A stretch of DNA of 7,069 bases, taken from Candidatus Latescibacterota bacterium. GTDB taxonomy: Bacteria; Latescibacterota; UBA2968; UBA8231. The translations under genes and the position numbers were made by a program. Location of the stretch: assembly GCA_022827165.1 (NCBI GenBank), contig JAJDTN010000153.1, positions 1 to 7,069 of the forward strand. Direction: 5' to 3'. Position 1 is the first letter of the stretch, and each line of letters starts with the position of its first letter. The notes beneath the pieces were generated by a model that saw nothing but the letters and a program-made list of their open reading frames with translations, did no database searches and was not told the origin of the DNA. This document shows, one piece after another, positions 6,254 through 7,069 of the stretch.

Positions 6254-6267
6254 TACCTGACCTTTTT
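6218..6267 (+). terminator. Strong intrinsic terminator after the sorting-domain gene
   Basis: GGTCAGGTAGGTCC (6221-6234) and GGACCTACCTGACC (6249-6262) form a perfect 14-bp stem around a 14-base loop, followed directly by TTTTT (6263-6267). The AAG at 6218-6220 can pair with the first three T (one wobble) to lengthen the stem. It starts 26 bases after the stop codon. There is no T-run on the opposite strand, so it acts on plus-strand transcripts only. Confidence 0.92.
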
Positions 6268-6295
6268 GCTTCCCCGGGCAACTCCGGAGCCAGGT

Positions 6296-6314
6296 GCGGG
6301 AAGCACGATCCCGC
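6296..6314 (+). other. Small hairpin in the leader of the last gene
   Basis: GCGGGA (6296-6301) and TCCCGC (6309-6314) form a perfect 6-bp stem with a 7-base loop. It is preceded by the palindrome CTCCGGAG (6282-6289). No T-run follows. I found no convincing promoter between the terminator and the GTG at 6346, although the terminator implies that one is needed. The hairpin may be a leader structure or chance pairing. Confidence 0.25.
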
Positions 6315-6335
6315 TGCTTCGCAGATCATCAGGGG

Positions 6336-6340
6336 GGAGG
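6336..6340 (+). promoter_or_regulatory. Ribosome binding site selecting the GTG start at 6346
   Basis: GGAGG lies 5 bases before GTG 6346, inside a purine-rich run (6331-6344). The next in-frame ATG (6373) has AGG directly against it, which is too close, and would shorten the signal peptide. GTG 6346 is therefore the preferred start. Confidence 0.7.
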
Positions 6341-6345
6341 GGGAC

Positions 6346-7069
6346 GTGACCCCGAGCAAGGATTTCGCCAGGATGCTCCGCGCATTGGCGGTGATGGCCG
6401 TGGCCTGCGGCACTGCGGTCGAGGCCGAGGATCATCTCGTCGACCTGGAGCGGTGGCCAACGGCGATTCACTACCGGAACACCTTCGCCGCCGAAGGAGC
6501 CCGTCCCGGGACGCTGTACGTCGCCGCCGTGGACAGCTTCCAGGTCTGGTTCAACGGTGAGCCGGTCGGAGCCGCCGCGGAAGCCCGGAGGGCCGCCGAG
6601 ATTCCGGTGGAGGTGGCCAACGGCGGCAACCACATCGCCGTCCGGGTCGTGAACCACGGCCTTGGGGGGGGGCACGGCATGGTGTCCGTCGTCGCCGCCG
6701 ATACGCTGGCGGGCGTACATACCACGACGGACCGCAGCATCCAGAGCTGGTACTGGAGCGATGCGCCCCAGGACGACATCGACTGGACCACGGTTGAAGC
6801 GGAGGACCTCGAGTGGAGCCTGGTCCAGAAGGGCAGCTTCGACCTGGCGGGCGTGGAGGGCCTGCCCGCCGGGGCCCGATCCGCCGTGGCCGGGTTCCCC
6901 GGGGGGATCGATTCCGGCCACCCCGAAGGGGGGCTGCGTCTGAAGCAGATCGACGGCCAGAACCTGGCCGTCGGCACGCCGGCCAACCGCATCGAGGTCG
7001 TTGACGGCGATCTGAACACCTCTTGGGATCCCCCGGTCAACGCCTTGAACTTCACGGCCAGCCTCGACC
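6346..7069 (+). CDS. Secreted protein with jelly-roll/discoidin-like sugar-binding modules, 3' end off the right edge
   Basis: The frame runs 241 codons from GTG 6346 and leaves the window without a stop. Residues 1-27 look like a signal peptide: Lys5, Arg9 and Arg12, hydrophobic LRALAVMAVACGTAV, probable signal-peptidase I site VEA/ED. An alternative is lipidation at Cys21 (VAC), but the -3 position is Ala rather than Leu, so this is less likely. Residues about 35-112 resemble the galactose-binding jelly roll found beside many glycoside hydrolases: TLYVAAVDSFQVWFNGEPVG (56-75) and GGNHIAVRVVNHG (93-105). Residues about 212-241 open a second module with the discoidin (F5/8 type C) hallmark VVDGDLNTSWDPP (Asp220, Trp227). 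The role is probably carbohydrate or surface binding; any catalytic domain would lie beyond the edge. The coding region carries a nine-G run encoding Gly107-109. It follows the terminator, so it is probably a separate transcription unit. Confidence 0.82.
   Translation, partial: MTPSKDFARMLRALAVMAVACGTAVEAEDHLVDLERWPTAIHYRNTFAAEGARPGTLYVAAVDSFQVWFNGEPVGAAAEARRAAEIPVEVANGGNHIAVRVVNHGLGGGHGMVSVVAADTLAGVHTTTDRSIQSWYWSDAPQDDIDWTTVEAEDLEWSLVQKGSFDLAGVEGLPAGARSAVAGFPGGIDSGHPEGGLRLKQIDGQNLAVGTPANRIEVVDGDLNTSWDPPVNALNFTASLD
6664..6672 (+). repeat. Run of nine G inside a coding region
   Basis: Nine consecutive G encode three glycines (107-109) of the jelly-roll protein. The reading frame is intact and protein-like on both sides, so the run length shown is the coding one. 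Runs of this length slip easily in replication and in sequencing; a one-base change would shift the frame for the rest of the protein. Confidence 0.9.

Noticed and set aside
6221..6262. The 14-bp perfect inverted repeat as insertion-sequence ends or an operator
   Set aside because: The arms are only 14 bases apart and a T-run follows the right arm immediately, which is the form of an intrinsic terminator. No transposase or target duplication is present.
4251..6413. A 720-codon open frame on the minus strand opposite the secreted protein gene
   Set aside because: Its translation is low-complexity (His, Val, Gly, Arg, Asp rich) without a recognisable domain, it runs through the terminator, and the plus strand carries a clear signal peptide, a ribosome site and a sorting domain.
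6253..6921. A 222-codon minus-strand open frame opposite the last gene
   Set aside because: It begins within the discoidin/jelly-roll gene and ends inside the terminator hairpin. The plus-strand frame has a ribosome site, signal peptide and recognisable modules.
1..7069. CRISPR array, tRNA, rRNA, insertion sequence or phage attachment site
   Set aside because: No regularly spaced direct repeats, no tRNA-like cloverleaf or 3' CCA end, no rRNA-like segment and no transposase or integrase frame was seen on reading either strand.

Overview
This is a GC-rich bacterial window with few, long, well-packed genes and short intergenic gaps. The most informative taxonomic clue is the 632-residue secreted protein at 4293-6191. 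It ends in an NPFNP...WDGRD...SSGVYLY...K module, the FlgD-like / type IX-type C-terminal sorting domain common in the Fibrobacteres-Chlorobi-Bacteroidetes (FCB) superphylum and allied high-GC candidate lineages such as Eisenbacteria, Krumholzibacteriota and Latescibacterota. The lineage is an inference from this domain plus base composition; no rRNA or marker gene is present.

Layout, left to right. (1) Minus strand, 1678 leftwards past the edge: a lipoprotein-type, sulfatase-fold hydrolase whose C-terminus is missing. (2) A 73-base divergent gap. (3) Plus strand, 1752-3332: a predicted lipoprotein built almost entirely of TPR repeats. (4) Plus strand, 3444-4064: a small lipoprotein of no recognised family. 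(5) A 228-base gap holding a good sigma70-type promoter (TTGACT - 18 - TATAGA) and a leader of roughly 184 bases. (6) Plus strand, 4293-6191: a secreted protein with FlgD-like Ig modules at both ends, a propeller-like middle and a C-terminal sorting domain. (7) A strong intrinsic terminator at 6218-6267. (8) Plus strand, 6346 past the right edge: a secreted protein with a jelly-roll-like sugar-binding module and the start of a second, discoidin-like module.

All five products carry export signals. Three consecutive ones look like lipoproteins, and the other two look like signal-peptidase I substrates. The window therefore reads as cell-envelope and secreted functions. Genes 1-3 could serve one task (a surface hydrolase, a TPR scaffold and a small partner lipoprotein), but only proximity and shared localisation support this. 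The 4293-6191 gene appears to be its own transcription unit, bounded by its promoter and terminator. No mobile element, CRISPR array, tRNA or rRNA was seen. I found no clear evidence of a new multi-gene system. The most unusual features are a threonine at the catalytic position of the sulfatase-fold protein, two isolated vicinal-cysteine pairs in the secreted protein, and an alternative hairpin overlapping the terminator.
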